Origin: Bacteroidia bacterium
GTDB lineage: Bacteria > Bacteroidota > Bacteroidia > UKL13-3
Assembly: GCA_025454875.1 (NCBI GenBank)
Contig: JALONP010000006.1
Coordinates: 1 to 64,000, forward strand
Reading direction: 5' to 3'
Length of the DNA stretch: 64,000 nt
Shown: positions 19,728 to 29,283 of the stretch, piece by piece
Position numbering within the stretch: the stretch's first letter is position 1
Layout: the number at the start of each line of letters is the position of its first letter
Made by a program: the position numbers and the translations under genes
Notes under the pieces: model-generated
Seen by the model: only the letters and a program-made list of their open reading frames with translations
Told to the model about the DNA's origin: nothing
Database searches by the model: none

Positions 19728-20615
19728 CTAACCAGCATAGTCGGTACTAAATCCCATTGGTGATGGGTTAATGCACATCACCGGAACTTTTTGCGACTTG
19801 TTAACGATTTGCTGGGCATAGGTTCCAATTAGGTATTCGCTAAAATCCTTATCCTCACTTTGGGTCATAATCATTAACAAATCAGCATCTGATTGTTCAG
19901 CAAACTTGAGGGTTTCTTCGGCAAAACTACCACTCATTTCTTCCAATATGTTCACCTTGTAAGAAACATTGTTCTCATCGAGCAAACGCTCAACCTGACG
20001 TAAACCTAAGTCCATTTTTTGATCTAAAAACTCGTCTCCGATTTTATAGGTTAAAATATGAATCGTTGATTGGTAAGCTTTCCCAATGTGAATAGCCCAT
20101 TTAACTTTTTGGCGAGATTCCATTGTAAGATCAAGTGGAAACACAATGTTTTTATACGCCCTAAACGGCTCTGATTGAGATTTAACAACCACAACAGGCA
20201 CATTGGCATGGCTAATGGTTCTAGATGCATTGCTTCCAATTACCTGCTCAAAACCCGCAGCTCCATTTGATCCCATAATTATACTGTCACAGCCCAACTC
20301 TGTTGCTGTTTCGGCAATGGTTTTATAAATACGTCCTGACTTGGTAACAACAGTTGATTGCACACCATACTTAGTGGTAATTTCATGAGCAAGGTTTTGC
20401 ATAGCAGCTTGAATTGCTGCTGTCGTTCCTTGTGCGGCAGCATTGTCTTTGCCAAATGATAAGAAACTAGGCAATAATGACTCTTCTACCACATGCAACA
20501 AGGCTAAATTATTATTAAAATGTTTGGCTACTTGTGCTGCGTGATGCAACGCATGGTTGGCAATATCTGAAAAGTCGACAGGAACAAGGATGGTGTTTTT
20601 CTTTGAAGTTTCCAT
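19728..20615 (-). CDS. Universal stress protein, tandem UspA domains
   Basis: ILVPVDFSDIANHALHHAAQVA, DSIIMGSNGAAGFEQVIGSNASRTISHANVPVVVV. Confidence 0.92.
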   Translation of the reverse strand: METSKKNTILVPVDFSDIANHALHHAAQVAKHFNNNLALLHVVEESLLPSFLSFGKDNAAAQGTTAAIQAAMQNLAHEITTKYGVQSTVVTKSGRIYKTIAETATELGCDSIIMGSNGAAGFEQVIGSNASRTISHANVPVVVVKSQSEPFRAYKNIVFPLDLTMESRQKVKWAIHIGKAYQSTIHILTYKIGDEFLDQKMDLGLRQVERLLDENNVSYKVNILEEMSGSFAEETLKFAEQSDADLLMIMTQSEDKDFSEYLIGTYAQQIVNKSQKVPVMCINPSPMGFSTDYAG

Positions 20616-20702
20616 AATTGGTTTTGTAAATTGCTGCGCAAAGATACATTGCTCTTCTGTTTTTGAAGAAGTGATTTCGCCATACTTTAGCTAATTTTAA
20701 TC

Positions 20703-21566
20703 ATGCAACCAATACCTGAATCTGAATTGATTTTAAACACAGATGGCTCTGTTTACCACTTAAACTTATTGCCCGAAGATATAGCCGATACAATAATTTT
20801 TGTTGGCGACCAAGACCGTGTGCCTGAGGTTTCGAAACATTTCGACACCATTGAATTGCGCAAAGGGAAACGGGAGTTTATTACCCATACTGGGCGGATT
20901 GGCACAAAAAGACTGAGTGTTATTTCTACTGGTATCGGTACCGATAATATTGATATTGTATGGAATGAATTAAACCAGCTTGCCAATATCAACTTATCAA
21001 CACGAACACCTCACTTAAAACAAAGAAAATTAAAAGCTATTCGAATTGGCACTTCGGGCAGCTTGCAACCCGATATTGAGGTGAACACGATTGTGGCTAG
21101 CAGCTATGGATTAGGGCTAGACGTATTGCTGCATTATTACCAATTGAATCAAGATACTGCAACCACCGAATTATTAAACAGCATACAACAACAAATCGAA
21201 ATTCCATTTTTAAAACCTTATCTAGTAAAAGCACCTGGCAACTTACTGCAACTGTTTAACGAGTGCACATATGGCATTACCGCGACTTGTGCCGGATTTT
21301 ATGCTCCACAAGGACGTGTGGTAAGCACTGCTCCAACCATTGATTCACTCATTGAACGTTTATCAAAAGTAACTGCTGCAGGTAATAGAATCACCAATTT
21401 TGAAATGGAAACTGCAGGTATTTACGGATTAGCGAATGTTTTTGGGCATGAAGCGGTTTCGATTAATGCAATAATGGCAAACAGAATCACACATACATTT
21501 ACCCGTGATGCAAAAAAATTGATGGACCAAACCATTGCTTACGTATTGGGTAAACTTACCGAATAA
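20703..21566 (+). CDS. Nucleoside phosphorylase (uridine phosphorylase-like)
   Basis: IIFVGDQDRVPEVSKHF, ISTGIGTDNIDIVWNEL, RIGTSGSLQPDIEV, NFEMETAGIYGLANVFGHEAVSINAI. Confidence 0.88.
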   Translation: MQPIPESELILNTDGSVYHLNLLPEDIADTIIFVGDQDRVPEVSKHFDTIELRKGKREFITHTGRIGTKRLSVISTGIGTDNIDIVWNELNQLANINLSTRTPHLKQRKLKAIRIGTSGSLQPDIEVNTIVASSYGLGLDVLLHYYQLNQDTATTELLNSIQQQIEIPFLKPYLVKAPGNLLQLFNECTYGITATCAGFYAPQGRVVSTAPTIDSLIERLSKVTAAGNRITNFEMETAGIYGLANVFGHEAVSINAIMANRITHTFTRDAKKLMDQTIAYVLGKLTE

Positions 21567-21624
21567 TAAATAACCTTAACCGATTAACTGATGTTTATCC
21601 ATATCTGCATTGGTTGTTGATGAC

Positions 21625-21632
21625 TACCTTTG
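21625..21632 (+). promoter_or_regulatory. Putative Bacteroidota -7 box TACCTTTG four bases upstream of ATG 21637
   Basis: Match to TAnnTTTG; no clear -33 TTTG. Confidence 0.4.
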
Positions 21633-21636
21633 GTTT

Positions 21637-22716
21637 ATGATTAAATCCACATTCATTTACGCCATACTCATTTTTTTAGTTGCCAGTTGTGGTTCAAAAC
21701 AACAACCCATTACACCCACAGTTGAGCCCATTGTAGAGGCAGTATACGCATCAGGAATTGTTAAAAGCAACAACCAATACCAAGTGTATGCAACCGTTAA
21801 TGGAATTATTGATCAATGGTATGTTCAAGAAGGTGATTCTGTTTCGATTGGCACACCATTGGTGCGTTTGTCGAATGATGCATCTAAACTGAATGTAGAA
21901 AATGCACAATTGGCAGCCTCTTATAACGACTTTAAAGCCAATGAAAGCAAATTACGCGAATTAAAGTTAGCTGCAGATTTTGCAAAGCAAAAATACCTAA
22001 ATGATTCGTTGCTTTATATTAGGCAAGAGAGTTTATGGAAGCAACAAGTGGGATCACAAGTAGATTATGAACAACGTTTGTTGGCTTTTCAAAATGCAAA
22101 AACAGCTTATGAAAGTGCTGTGCTTAAATATGCTGATTTGAAAAAACAACTTGCATTTGTTTCGCAACAATCAAAAACAAACTTGCAATTAAGTCAAAAA
22201 CAAGCTGGAGATTTTACCATTAAAAGTGAGGTAAATGGCAGAATATATACACGCCTTCGTGAAAGAGGAGAATTGGCAAGCCCTCAAACACCATTGGCAA
22301 TAGTTGGGGATGCAAAACTTTTTGTTCTCGAACTTCAGGTGGATGAATATGATATTGTTCGAATTCAAAAAGGACAACAAGTATGGGTTACACTTGATAG
22401 TTATAAAGGCAAAACGTTTGAAGCACGCATTGCGCAAATTCATCCATTTATGAACGAACGAACAAAATCATTTAAAGTTGAAGCACTTTTTATAAACCAA
22501 CCACCAGTATTGTATCCTAATTTAACCGTAGAAGCAAATATTGTGATTGAGTCGAAAGCAAAAGCTTTAACAATACCCCGTAACTACATTACAGAAACAG
22601 GCTATGTATTAACAGCCAAAGGCGATAGTGTGCTTGTTAGCACAGGACTTAAAGATTATCAAAAAATTGAAATCTTATCGGGTATTACGGCAGATACTGA
22701 ACTTTTAAAACCCTAA
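21637..22716 (+). CDS. HlyD/RND-type efflux periplasmic adaptor (lipoprotein)
   Basis: Lipoprotein signal (ILIFLVASCGSKQQ), biotinyl-lipoyl-like domain, coiled coil; start moved to MIKSTF. Confidence 0.85.
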   Translation: MIKSTFIYAILIFLVASCGSKQQPITPTVEPIVEAVYASGIVKSNNQYQVYATVNGIIDQWYVQEGDSVSIGTPLVRLSNDASKLNVENAQLAASYNDFKANESKLRELKLAADFAKQKYLNDSLLYIRQESLWKQQVGSQVDYEQRLLAFQNAKTAYESAVLKYADLKKQLAFVSQQSKTNLQLSQKQAGDFTIKSEVNGRIYTRLRERGELASPQTPLAIVGDAKLFVLELQVDEYDIVRIQKGQQVWVTLDSYKGKTFEARIAQIHPFMNERTKSFKVEALFINQPPVLYPNLTVEANIVIESKAKALTIPRNYITETGYVLTAKGDSVLVSTGLKDYQKIEILSGITADTELLKP

Positions 22717-22718
22717 CG

Positions 22719-23978
22719 ATGAAAGTAAAACTGATTATTGAAATCGCAAGATCGCTTTTGCTTGCCAGGTGGAAACAAACATTGGTTGCAGCAGTAGGGG
22801 TTACGTTTGGTATTACCATGTTTATAACCTTGCTTAGTTTTATGACGGGCTTAAACGAAATGTTAGATGGACTTGTGCTCAACAGAACGCCTCATATTAA
22901 GCTGTACAATGAAATTAAACCAAGTGCACAACAACCGCTTGATTTAACAGAACAATTCAAATCTGCCTATACCATTATCGAATCGGTAAAACCAGGTGGA
23001 AGCAGGGTAGAATTGTATAATAGCAATGCCATTTTACAAGCACTCAAAAAAGACAAACGCGTATTGGGTGTGGCGCCTAAAATTACAGCTCAAGTATTTT
23101 ACAATATTGGCTCCATTGATATAACTGGTGTGATTAATGGGGTGGATGTAGATGCGGAAACCAAATTATTTTTCTTTAAAGATTATGTAACGTCTGGTCA
23201 ATATTTTGACTTAAAGAACGTACCTAACAGCATCATTCTTGGCAAAGGAGCAGCCGATAAAATGCTGGCTAAAATTGGGGATGTGGTTCAAGTTACGACT
23301 GCACAAGGCAATAGAGTACCCTTGAAAGTTGTTGGTTATTTCCAATCAGGATTGGCTGATTTAGACAAGGTACAGAGTTATTGCTCCATTGCAACAACAC
23401 AAAAGTTATTAGGCAAACCCAATAGTTATATAACCGATTTACAAGTTAAACTACACGATATGACTTTGGCCCCAACAATGTCAATTGAGTATGCAAAACT
23501 ATTTAATGTAGACACAGAAGATATCCAAACAGCCAATGCGCAATTTGAAACCGGAACCAAGGTACGAACACTCATATCATATGCTGTTGGTATCACTTTG
23601 TTAATTGTTGCAGGATTTGGGATTTACAACATTCTCAATATGATGATCTATGAAAAAATGGATACAATTGCCATTTTAAAGGCGACAGGATTTTCGGGTA
23701 ATGATGTAAAAGGAGTATTTATCTCCATTGCATTGAGCATTGGAATTGCAGGAGGTTTAGCTGGCTTGTTTTTTGGGCTTGGGTTGTCGGCAACCATCGA
23801 TCAAATACCTTTTAATACGGCAGCATTGCCAACCATTAAAACCTATCCAGTGAGTTACAATCCAAAATTCTACGTAATCGCTTCTGTTTTCTCAGTAGTT
23901 ACAACCTACTTGGCAGGCTACTTTCCTGCACGTAAGGCAAGTAAAATTGACCCCGTTATTATTATCAGAGGAAAATAA
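22719..23978 (+). CDS. ABC transporter permease (FtsX/MacB family)
   Basis: N-terminal TM + periplasmic core + three C-terminal TMs ending in FPARKASKIDPVIIIRGK. Confidence 0.92.
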   Translation: MKVKLIIEIARSLLLARWKQTLVAAVGVTFGITMFITLLSFMTGLNEMLDGLVLNRTPHIKLYNEIKPSAQQPLDLTEQFKSAYTIIESVKPGGSRVELYNSNAILQALKKDKRVLGVAPKITAQVFYNIGSIDITGVINGVDVDAETKLFFFKDYVTSGQYFDLKNVPNSIILGKGAADKMLAKIGDVVQVTTAQGNRVPLKVVGYFQSGLADLDKVQSYCSIATTQKLLGKPNSYITDLQVKLHDMTLAPTMSIEYAKLFNVDTEDIQTANAQFETGTKVRTLISYAVGITLLIVAGFGIYNILNMMIYEKMDTIAILKATGFSGNDVKGVFISIALSIGIAGGLAGLFFGLGLSATIDQIPFNTAALPTIKTYPVSYNPKFYVIASVFSVVTTYLAGYFPARKASKIDPVIIIRGK

Positions 23979-23980
23979 TC

Positions 23981-24658
23981 ATGGCACAAACTGCACTTGA
24001 GTGTATCAATATTCAAAAGTACTTCCATGATCCAGTTACCATGCAAGTTCTTAAAAATGTTTCGTTCAGTATCAACCGAGGCGATTTTGTTTCAGTAATT
24101 GGTAAATCAGGCTGTGGTAAATCTACTTTACTGTATATTTTATCTACGATGGACACCGATTATGAGGGTGATTTATTAATAGATGGTATTAGCATGAAAC
24201 AAAAGCGAGAGCATGAATTGGCTAGTGTTCGCAATCAAAAAATCGGCTTTGTTTTTCAGTTCCATTATTTGTTAAATGAATTTACCGTGTTACGTAATGT
24301 GATGCTGCCTGGTTTAAAATTGGGAAAATTATCTGCTGAAGAAGTAGAACACAAAGCCATGGAAAAACTTCGCATTTTGGGCATTGAAAATGAAGCACAC
24401 AAAAAAGCAAATCAACTTTCAGGTGGGCAAAAACAACGAGTGGCAATTGCTCGTGCATTAATCAACGACCCATTAATTATTATGGGTGATGAGCCAACCG
24501 GAAACTTGGACAAAAAAAACAGTCAGGTTGTGTTTGATATTTTTAAAGAATTAGCCGAAGTGTATAAACAAACCTTGCTCATCGTGACACATGATAATGA
24601 ATTTGCGCAGAGCACACACCGCATTATCGAAATGGAGGACGGGAGTATTATCCGTTAA
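23981..24658 (+). CDS. ABC transporter ATP-binding protein (LolD/MacB-type)
   Basis: [46 protein letters not shown]. Confidence 0.95.
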   Translation: MAQTALECINIQKYFHDPVTMQVLKNVSFSINRGDFVSVIGKSGCGKSTLLYILSTMDTDYEGDLLIDGISMKQKREHELASVRNQKIGFVFQFHYLLNEFTVLRNVMLPGLKLGKLSAEEVEHKAMEKLRILGIENEAHKKANQLSGGQKQRVAIARALINDPLIIMGDEPTGNLDKKNSQVVFDIFKELAEVYKQTLLIVTHDNEFAQSTHRIIEMEDGSIIR

Positions 24659-24692
24659 GTAATGAGTTTTAGCGTTACATCCGTAAAAAGGT

Positions 24693-24761
24693 TCGACTCC
24701 TACGGAGTCGATTCTCACTCGTTGTATATTGTTGCAAAGGTTTGAGTCCGCTGGAGTCAAA
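24693..24761. repeat. Pair of related GACTCC-NNN-GGAGTC palindromes (REP-like)
   Basis: TCGACTCC-TAC-GGAGTCGA (24693..24711) and TTTGAGTCC-GCT-GGAGTCAAA (24741..24761, one mismatch). Confidence 0.65.
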
Positions 24762-24852
24762 TAAACTAGGTAATTTCTCAGAATCAGATGAACATTTACA
24801 AAAATGAATTAATCATTAGCAATTCGTAATCCCAAGTAAGAAACTCCTCTTA

Positions 24853-25644
24853 CTACCAACTTCCACCGCTGCCGCCACCTCCAAATCCGCCACCTCCAAA
24901 ACCACCAAATCCACCGCTGCTGCCCCCAAAACCTCCTCCACCACCACTAAAGCCTCCGCTACCAAAAGTACCCCAAAAAATCGGACCACCCCAACCACTT
25001 GACCTGCGACCACCGCGTCCGCCTCTACCTCCCCTGCTGAACAAAAAGATGATAACAACAATAATGATGAGAATGGTTGTCCATGAAAATGATTTTCCCT
25101 TTTTACTTCTAGGCTTATCATTAACATACTCGCCAGATGCCAATTGCATGATAACTGTTGAAGCTTCATCTAAACCCGTATAAAAATCGCCTGCTTTAAA
25201 ATTGGGATTCATGCGTTCCTCACGGATGCGTTTCGACATAGCATCTGTAATGGTAGCTTCCATACCATAACCTGTGTGAATACGGGCTTTTCGATCCGCA
25301 ACAGCTACATAAATAAGCACACCATTATTTTTACCTTTTTCGCCTATGCCCCAAGCTGTGGCTAAACGTTGGCAGTAATCAAATAAATCATCTCCATCAA
25401 GACTGTTTTCAATAACAATGGCAATCTGTGTAGAAGTAGAATCGTAATAAGCTACCAACTTTTGCTCTAAAGAGGCTTTTTGTTCTGCGCTTAAAACACC
25501 AACATAATCATTTACCAAAGTGGTTGATTTTGGTGGAACTTCTTTTGCAAAAAGTACTGTAGGCAAAAACAAAAGAACATAACAAGCTAAATTAAGAATG
25601 CTCTTAGTTCCCAATCCGTAATCCCCGATACCTAATTTACTCAT
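24853..25644 (-). CDS. TPM domain protein (YgcG-like) with Gly-rich C-terminus
   Basis: YVGVLSAEQKASLEQKLVAYYDSTSTQIAIVIENSLDGDDLFDYCQRLATAWGIGEKGKNNGVLIYVA; TM; GGGGFGG... tail; start at MSKLGIG in ATGAGTAA overlap. Confidence 0.9.
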   Translation of the reverse strand: MSKLGIGDYGLGTKSILNLACYVLLFLPTVLFAKEVPPKSTTLVNDYVGVLSAEQKASLEQKLVAYYDSTSTQIAIVIENSLDGDDLFDYCQRLATAWGIGEKGKNNGVLIYVAVADRKARIHTGYGMEATITDAMSKRIREERMNPNFKAGDFYTGLDEASTVIMQLASGEYVNDKPRSKKGKSFSWTTILIIIVVIIFLFSRGGRGGRGGRRSSGWGGPIFWGTFGSGGFSGGGGGFGGSSGGFGGFGGGGFGGGGSGGSW

Positions 25645-26083
25645 TTGTACCTCCTCCGTATGAAATCTCATTACTCAATTCGTTGGTATCGTTCTGTAGA
25701 TAAGGGAAAAATTTCTTCAATTTTTCGCCCGCGTCTGTAATTGCTTTCACCAGTCCTTCTGCATACTTTCCTTCTTTAAAATGCGCTACCAATAGTTCCT
25801 TTTCTTGGTCCCAAAAATGTTGCGTAACTTTTTCATGAATCCCTTTATCTCCAACAATCGCAAGCTTATGTGAATCATATGCAACGTAAAACAGCACACC
25901 ATTATGCAATTCGGTGGCATGCATACCTAATGTGCCAAACACTTCTAAGGCGCGTTCATAGGCATCTCCTGAACATTCAGGTTCAACATGCAATCGTATT
26001 TCACCAGAGGTATTTAACTCCGCAGCTTTTATGGCTTCAATGAGTTGTTGCTGTTCGTTTTCGGTAAAAAATGTTTTTGGCAT
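25637..26083 (-). CDS. TPM domain protein
   Basis: FTENEQQQLIEAIKAAELNTSGEIRLHVEPEC...GTLGMHATELHNGVLFYVAYDSHKLAIVGDKGI. Confidence 0.88.
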   Translation of the reverse strand: MPKTFFTENEQQQLIEAIKAAELNTSGEIRLHVEPECSGDAYERALEVFGTLGMHATELHNGVLFYVAYDSHKLAIVGDKGIHEKVTQHFWDQEKELLVAHFKEGKYAEGLVKAITDAGEKLKKFFPYLQNDTNELSNEISYGGGTNE

Positions 26084-26101
26084 TAATTGTTTGTGTTAAA
26101 A

Positions 26102-26190
26102 AGCCGCAGATTAGCACAGATGTTTTAAGGAGATAGCCGCTAATTACCCAGAGTTATTAATTATTTTAATTAGCGTAATCTGCGGCTATC
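26102..26190. repeat. Nested inverted-repeat element of the (A)ATCTGCGGC type
   Basis: AGCCGCAGATTA (26102..26113) / TAATCTGCGGCT (26176..26187); CGCTAATTA (26138..26146) / TAATTAGCG (26167..26175); GATAGCCGC / GCGGCTATC. Confidence 0.7.
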
Positions 26191-26245
26191 ATTACTCAGT
26201 GAATTCGTTATTCTAATATAATCTGTGTAGATCAGCGGCAGCTGC

Positions 26246-26854
26246 TTACTCCGCTTTTATATCTTCAAAGTTTACCTCAGGAGCTTTTTCTGCACCAGCA
26301 GTAGCTTCAAAGTATCCTTTTTTGTCGAAACCAAAAATACCTGCATACAATACTTGTGGAAACTTACGGATATAGGTGTTGTAGTCTTTAACCACCTCAT
26401 TAAACTTTTGACGTTCAACAGTGATACGGTTTTCAGTTCCTTCTAATTGTGACTGTAAATCTCTGAAATTTTCAGTAGCTTTTAATTGAGGATATTGTTC
26501 AGCAACCACCATTAAACGTCCCAAAGCTTGCGATAACTCACCTTGCGAAGATTGGAATTTTTGAATTTGCTCTGGAGACAATTTACTCGCATCAACTTTT
26601 ACTTGGGTAGCACTGGCTCTGGCTGCGATAACACTTTCGAGTGTTTTTTGCTCAAAATTGGCTACTCCTTTTACAGTGCTTACTAAATTAGGAATCAAAT
26701 CTGAGCGTCTTTGGTAAACGTTTTCCACCTGGCTCCAAGCTGATGATGTTGCCTCTTGCTTGCTTACCATATTGTTGTAACTGCCACAGCCGTTAAACAC
26801 CAACAATAACAAAACGCCTAAAACGGCTAATAAAATAATGGTTCCTCTTTTCAT
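26246..26854 (-). CDS. LemA family protein
   Basis: LFNGCGSYNNMVSKQEATSSAWSQVENVYQRRSDLIPNLVSTVKG...FNEVVKDYNTYIRKFP. Confidence 0.95.
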   Translation of the reverse strand: MKRGTIILLAVLGVLLLLVFNGCGSYNNMVSKQEATSSAWSQVENVYQRRSDLIPNLVSTVKGVANFEQKTLESVIAARASATQVKVDASKLSPEQIQKFQSSQGELSQALGRLMVVAEQYPQLKATENFRDLQSQLEGTENRITVERQKFNEVVKDYNTYIRKFPQVLYAGIFGFDKKGYFEATAGAEKAPEVNFEDIKAE

Positions 26855-26985
26855 GTGTTAAATTGTTTTAAATTGAGTTAAAGCAAGGTACAAACTTTTA
26901 TCCAAAATTGTTGTCAGTGACAAAATGCCTTATTGATTCTCTGGTGAATTTGTGAGTTACACCTACTCCTTGTATTATTGCGTTT

Positions 26986-28056
26986 ATGATTTACAAAGCC
27001 GATTGTCGACATTTTAAGGGGCATATACCCTGCAAACCTCATAAACAAAATGGGTATCATTGTGATGATTGTTCGGCCTATGAGCAAATATCGAAACGTA
27101 TTCTCATTATCAAACTCGGTGCAATTGGTGATGTAATTCGCACAACACCTCTGGTAGTTAAGTTTCGCGAAGAATTCCCAGGTTGTAAAATTACTTGGCT
27201 TACTTGGACTCCCGATATTTTACCTTCATCTCAAATTGATGAAATTTTAAAATGGGACCACAACAGTATTTTGTATGCCCAACACAGCGCTTGGGATATT
27301 GCAATTAACCTGGATAAAGAAAAGGAAGCGGGAGCATTGCTCAAAACGATTGATGCCAAAGAGAAGTTCGGCTTTGTATTAAAGGATAATGAAATTCAAC
27401 CTATCAATGAATTGGCTGTTCATAAATTTATGACCGGCATGTTTGATGACGTGAGCCAAGCCAACACCAAAAGTTATTTACAAGAAATTTTTGAAATATG
27501 TGGCCATACACATCAAGGTGAACCATACTTAATGGATACACATGATGAAAAGGGCTACACATGGAATTTGCCCAAAGGCAAAAAAATTATTGGGATGAAT
27601 ACGGGATGTGGAGGGCGTTGGACCACCCGCTTGTGGAGCATAGACAAATGGGTGGAGTTGGTAGCATTGGTGAAACAACAACATCCGGATGCCGAAGTAT
27701 TGTTATTGGGTGGTGAAGCAGAAGATGTGCGCAACAAAGAAATCCAACAGCGCAGTGGCGCAACCTACTTGGGTTATTTTAGTTTGTACGAATTTATCAA
27801 TTTGGTAAATCAGTGTGAGTTGGTGATTACACAGGTTACAATGGGTATGCATATTACCTTGGCTTTGGGTAAAAAAATTGTGTTGATGAACAATATTTTT
27901 AACAAACATGAATTTGATTTATTTGGCAAAGGAGAAATTGTGGCTCCCAATAAAGCGTGTAAATGTTTTTACCGCGGCAGTTGTGTAGATGGTGTGAGTT
28001 GCATGGAAGAATTACCTGCAGCTAAAATTGCTGAGGCTGTGGGAAGGTGGATGTAG
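26986..28056 (+). CDS. Glycosyltransferase family 9 (heptosyltransferase-like) with N-terminal Cys cluster
   Basis: CRHFKGHIPCKPHKQNGYHCDDC N-term; ILIIKLGAIGDVIRTTPLVVKFREEFP; C-terminal GT9 signature region. Confidence 0.88.
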   Translation: MIYKADCRHFKGHIPCKPHKQNGYHCDDCSAYEQISKRILIIKLGAIGDVIRTTPLVVKFREEFPGCKITWLTWTPDILPSSQIDEILKWDHNSILYAQHSAWDIAINLDKEKEAGALLKTIDAKEKFGFVLKDNEIQPINELAVHKFMTGMFDDVSQANTKSYLQEIFEICGHTHQGEPYLMDTHDEKGYTWNLPKGKKIIGMNTGCGGRWTTRLWSIDKWVELVALVKQQHPDAEVLLLGGEAEDVRNKEIQQRSGATYLGYFSLYEFINLVNQCELVITQVTMGMHITLALGKKIVLMNNIFNKHEFDLFGKGEIVAPNKACKCFYRGSCVDGVSCMEELPAAKIAEAVGRWM

Positions 28057-28123
28057 TGATTGGTTGATTGAGTGATTGGGTAATCAAGTAATTCGCTGAT
28101 TATGGTTGATGATTCTTTTTTAT

Positions 28124-28180
28124 CCCGCTGATAGCGCAGATTTACGCAAATCATCCGCGGTAATCAGCGAAATCTGCGGG
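28124..28180. repeat. Dispersed-type intergenic element with CCCGC...GCGGG ends and GCAGATT/AATCTGC cores
   Basis: CCCGCTGATAGCGCAGATTTACGCAAATCATCCGCGGTAATCAGCGAAATCTGCGGG. Confidence 0.6.
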
Positions 28181-28185
28181 AACAT

Positions 28186-29283
28186 TTAATAGACAAGCTT
28201 GCCGATTTTACCTTTTGGACCCGCTAAAAATACGGATTTACCTTTTTTGGCCTTGCGAACTACGTGGAAGGGTTCGGAGGAAATTTTTGCATTAACCCAA
28301 AAATACCAATCCCGATTACATTTCGTTTTATTCATGTAAACACCTTGGGTTCCAACTGCTACATATTGTGTTTTAGATATCAACTCAATAGAGGATTTAT
28401 AATCTTGGTTCCCATATTGAGTTCTAACAATAATGCTGTCTTTATATAAGTCTCCGTATCCTTTGATAGTAACGCATGACGTGGGATTACTTGCACATGT
28501 ATCACATTTGTAATCTCCACCAACAATGAAGTAATTGTCTTTATTCAATTTAACAAATGAAAAGGCCCCCTGTCCATTATCGCCCTGTGGAAGTGGCAAG
28601 TTGAGAGATTCCCATTTTACTAAATGTCGAATAAATCTGGCTTTTGTCCCTCCTGTAACAATGCCATATTCATTTTTGCCCCAACACCTCAAACTTGTTC
28701 CACTTGCAGCAAAAACGGCTTCACCTTCCATGGCAATTGGTGTTTGCGAAGTATCTAATTCTTGCCACGTTTCGCCACCATCAGTGGTTTGCAGCAATAC
28801 AAAATGATTGTGAATAGGGTCTCCTACTAGCATACCACGTTTCTCATCCCAAAAATCCATGGCATCTAAAAAATAGGCCGAATCATTTTTGCGAAACACT
28901 TCTTTCCATGTTTCACCACCATCACTTGTTTTTAATATAAGTGCTGGAGTGCCGCTGCTCATTACAATAGCTCGTTTGGAATCAAATGCTTCAATATCCC
29001 TGAAATCACTTTTTTCGTACCCTTTGAGTTGTTTATACACAAATGTTTGGCCTCCATCAACGCTTCTCGCTATGGTTCCACGGCTACCACTTACCCAAAT
29101 GGTTTGATCATTTACAACACTCAATCCTCTAAAACTTGTTTTGTGCAAAACCACACCTTCACCTAATTGAAACGCGTTGCTATCAAGCACTTCAATTTTG
29201 TATTGTGCCCTAATTGTGAATGTAAAAGCAAAAACGAATAAGGTAAAAAAGCAGATTTGTTGCCAAAAATTATCTTTGCCCAT
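28186..29283 (-). CDS. YCF48/WD40-like beta-propeller secreted protein
   Basis: Signal peptide; repeated TSDGGETWKEV / TTDGGETWQEL / SVDGGQTFVYK motifs. Confidence 0.82.
   Translation of the reverse strand: MGKDNFWQQICFFTLFVFAFTFTIRAQYKIEVLDSNAFQLGEGVVLHKTSFRGLSVVNDQTIWVSGSRGTIARSVDGGQTFVYKQLKGYEKSDFRDIEAFDSKRAIVMSSGTPALILKTSDGGETWKEVFRKNDSAYFLDAMDFWDEKRGMLVGDPIHNHFVLLQTTDGGETWQELDTSQTPIAMEGEAVFAASGTSLRCWGKNEYGIVTGGTKARFIRHLVKWESLNLPLPQGDNGQGAFSFVKLNKDNYFIVGGDYKCDTCASNPTSCVTIKGYGDLYKDSIIVRTQYGNQDYKSSIELISKTQYVAVGTQGVYMNKTKCNRDWYFWVNAKISSEPFHVVRKAKKGKSVFLAGPKGKIGKLVY

Noticed and set aside
24691-24712. GGTTCGACTCC looks like a tRNA T-arm
   Set aside because: No acceptor, D or anticodon stems can be drawn around it. 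It is one arm of the perfect TCGACTCC/GGAGTCGA palindrome.
24816-25169. 117-aa Val/Ala/Gly-rich ORF overlapping the TPM gene tail
   Set aside because: Alternate-frame reading of the GGN repeat encoding the Gly-rich tail of the TPM protein.
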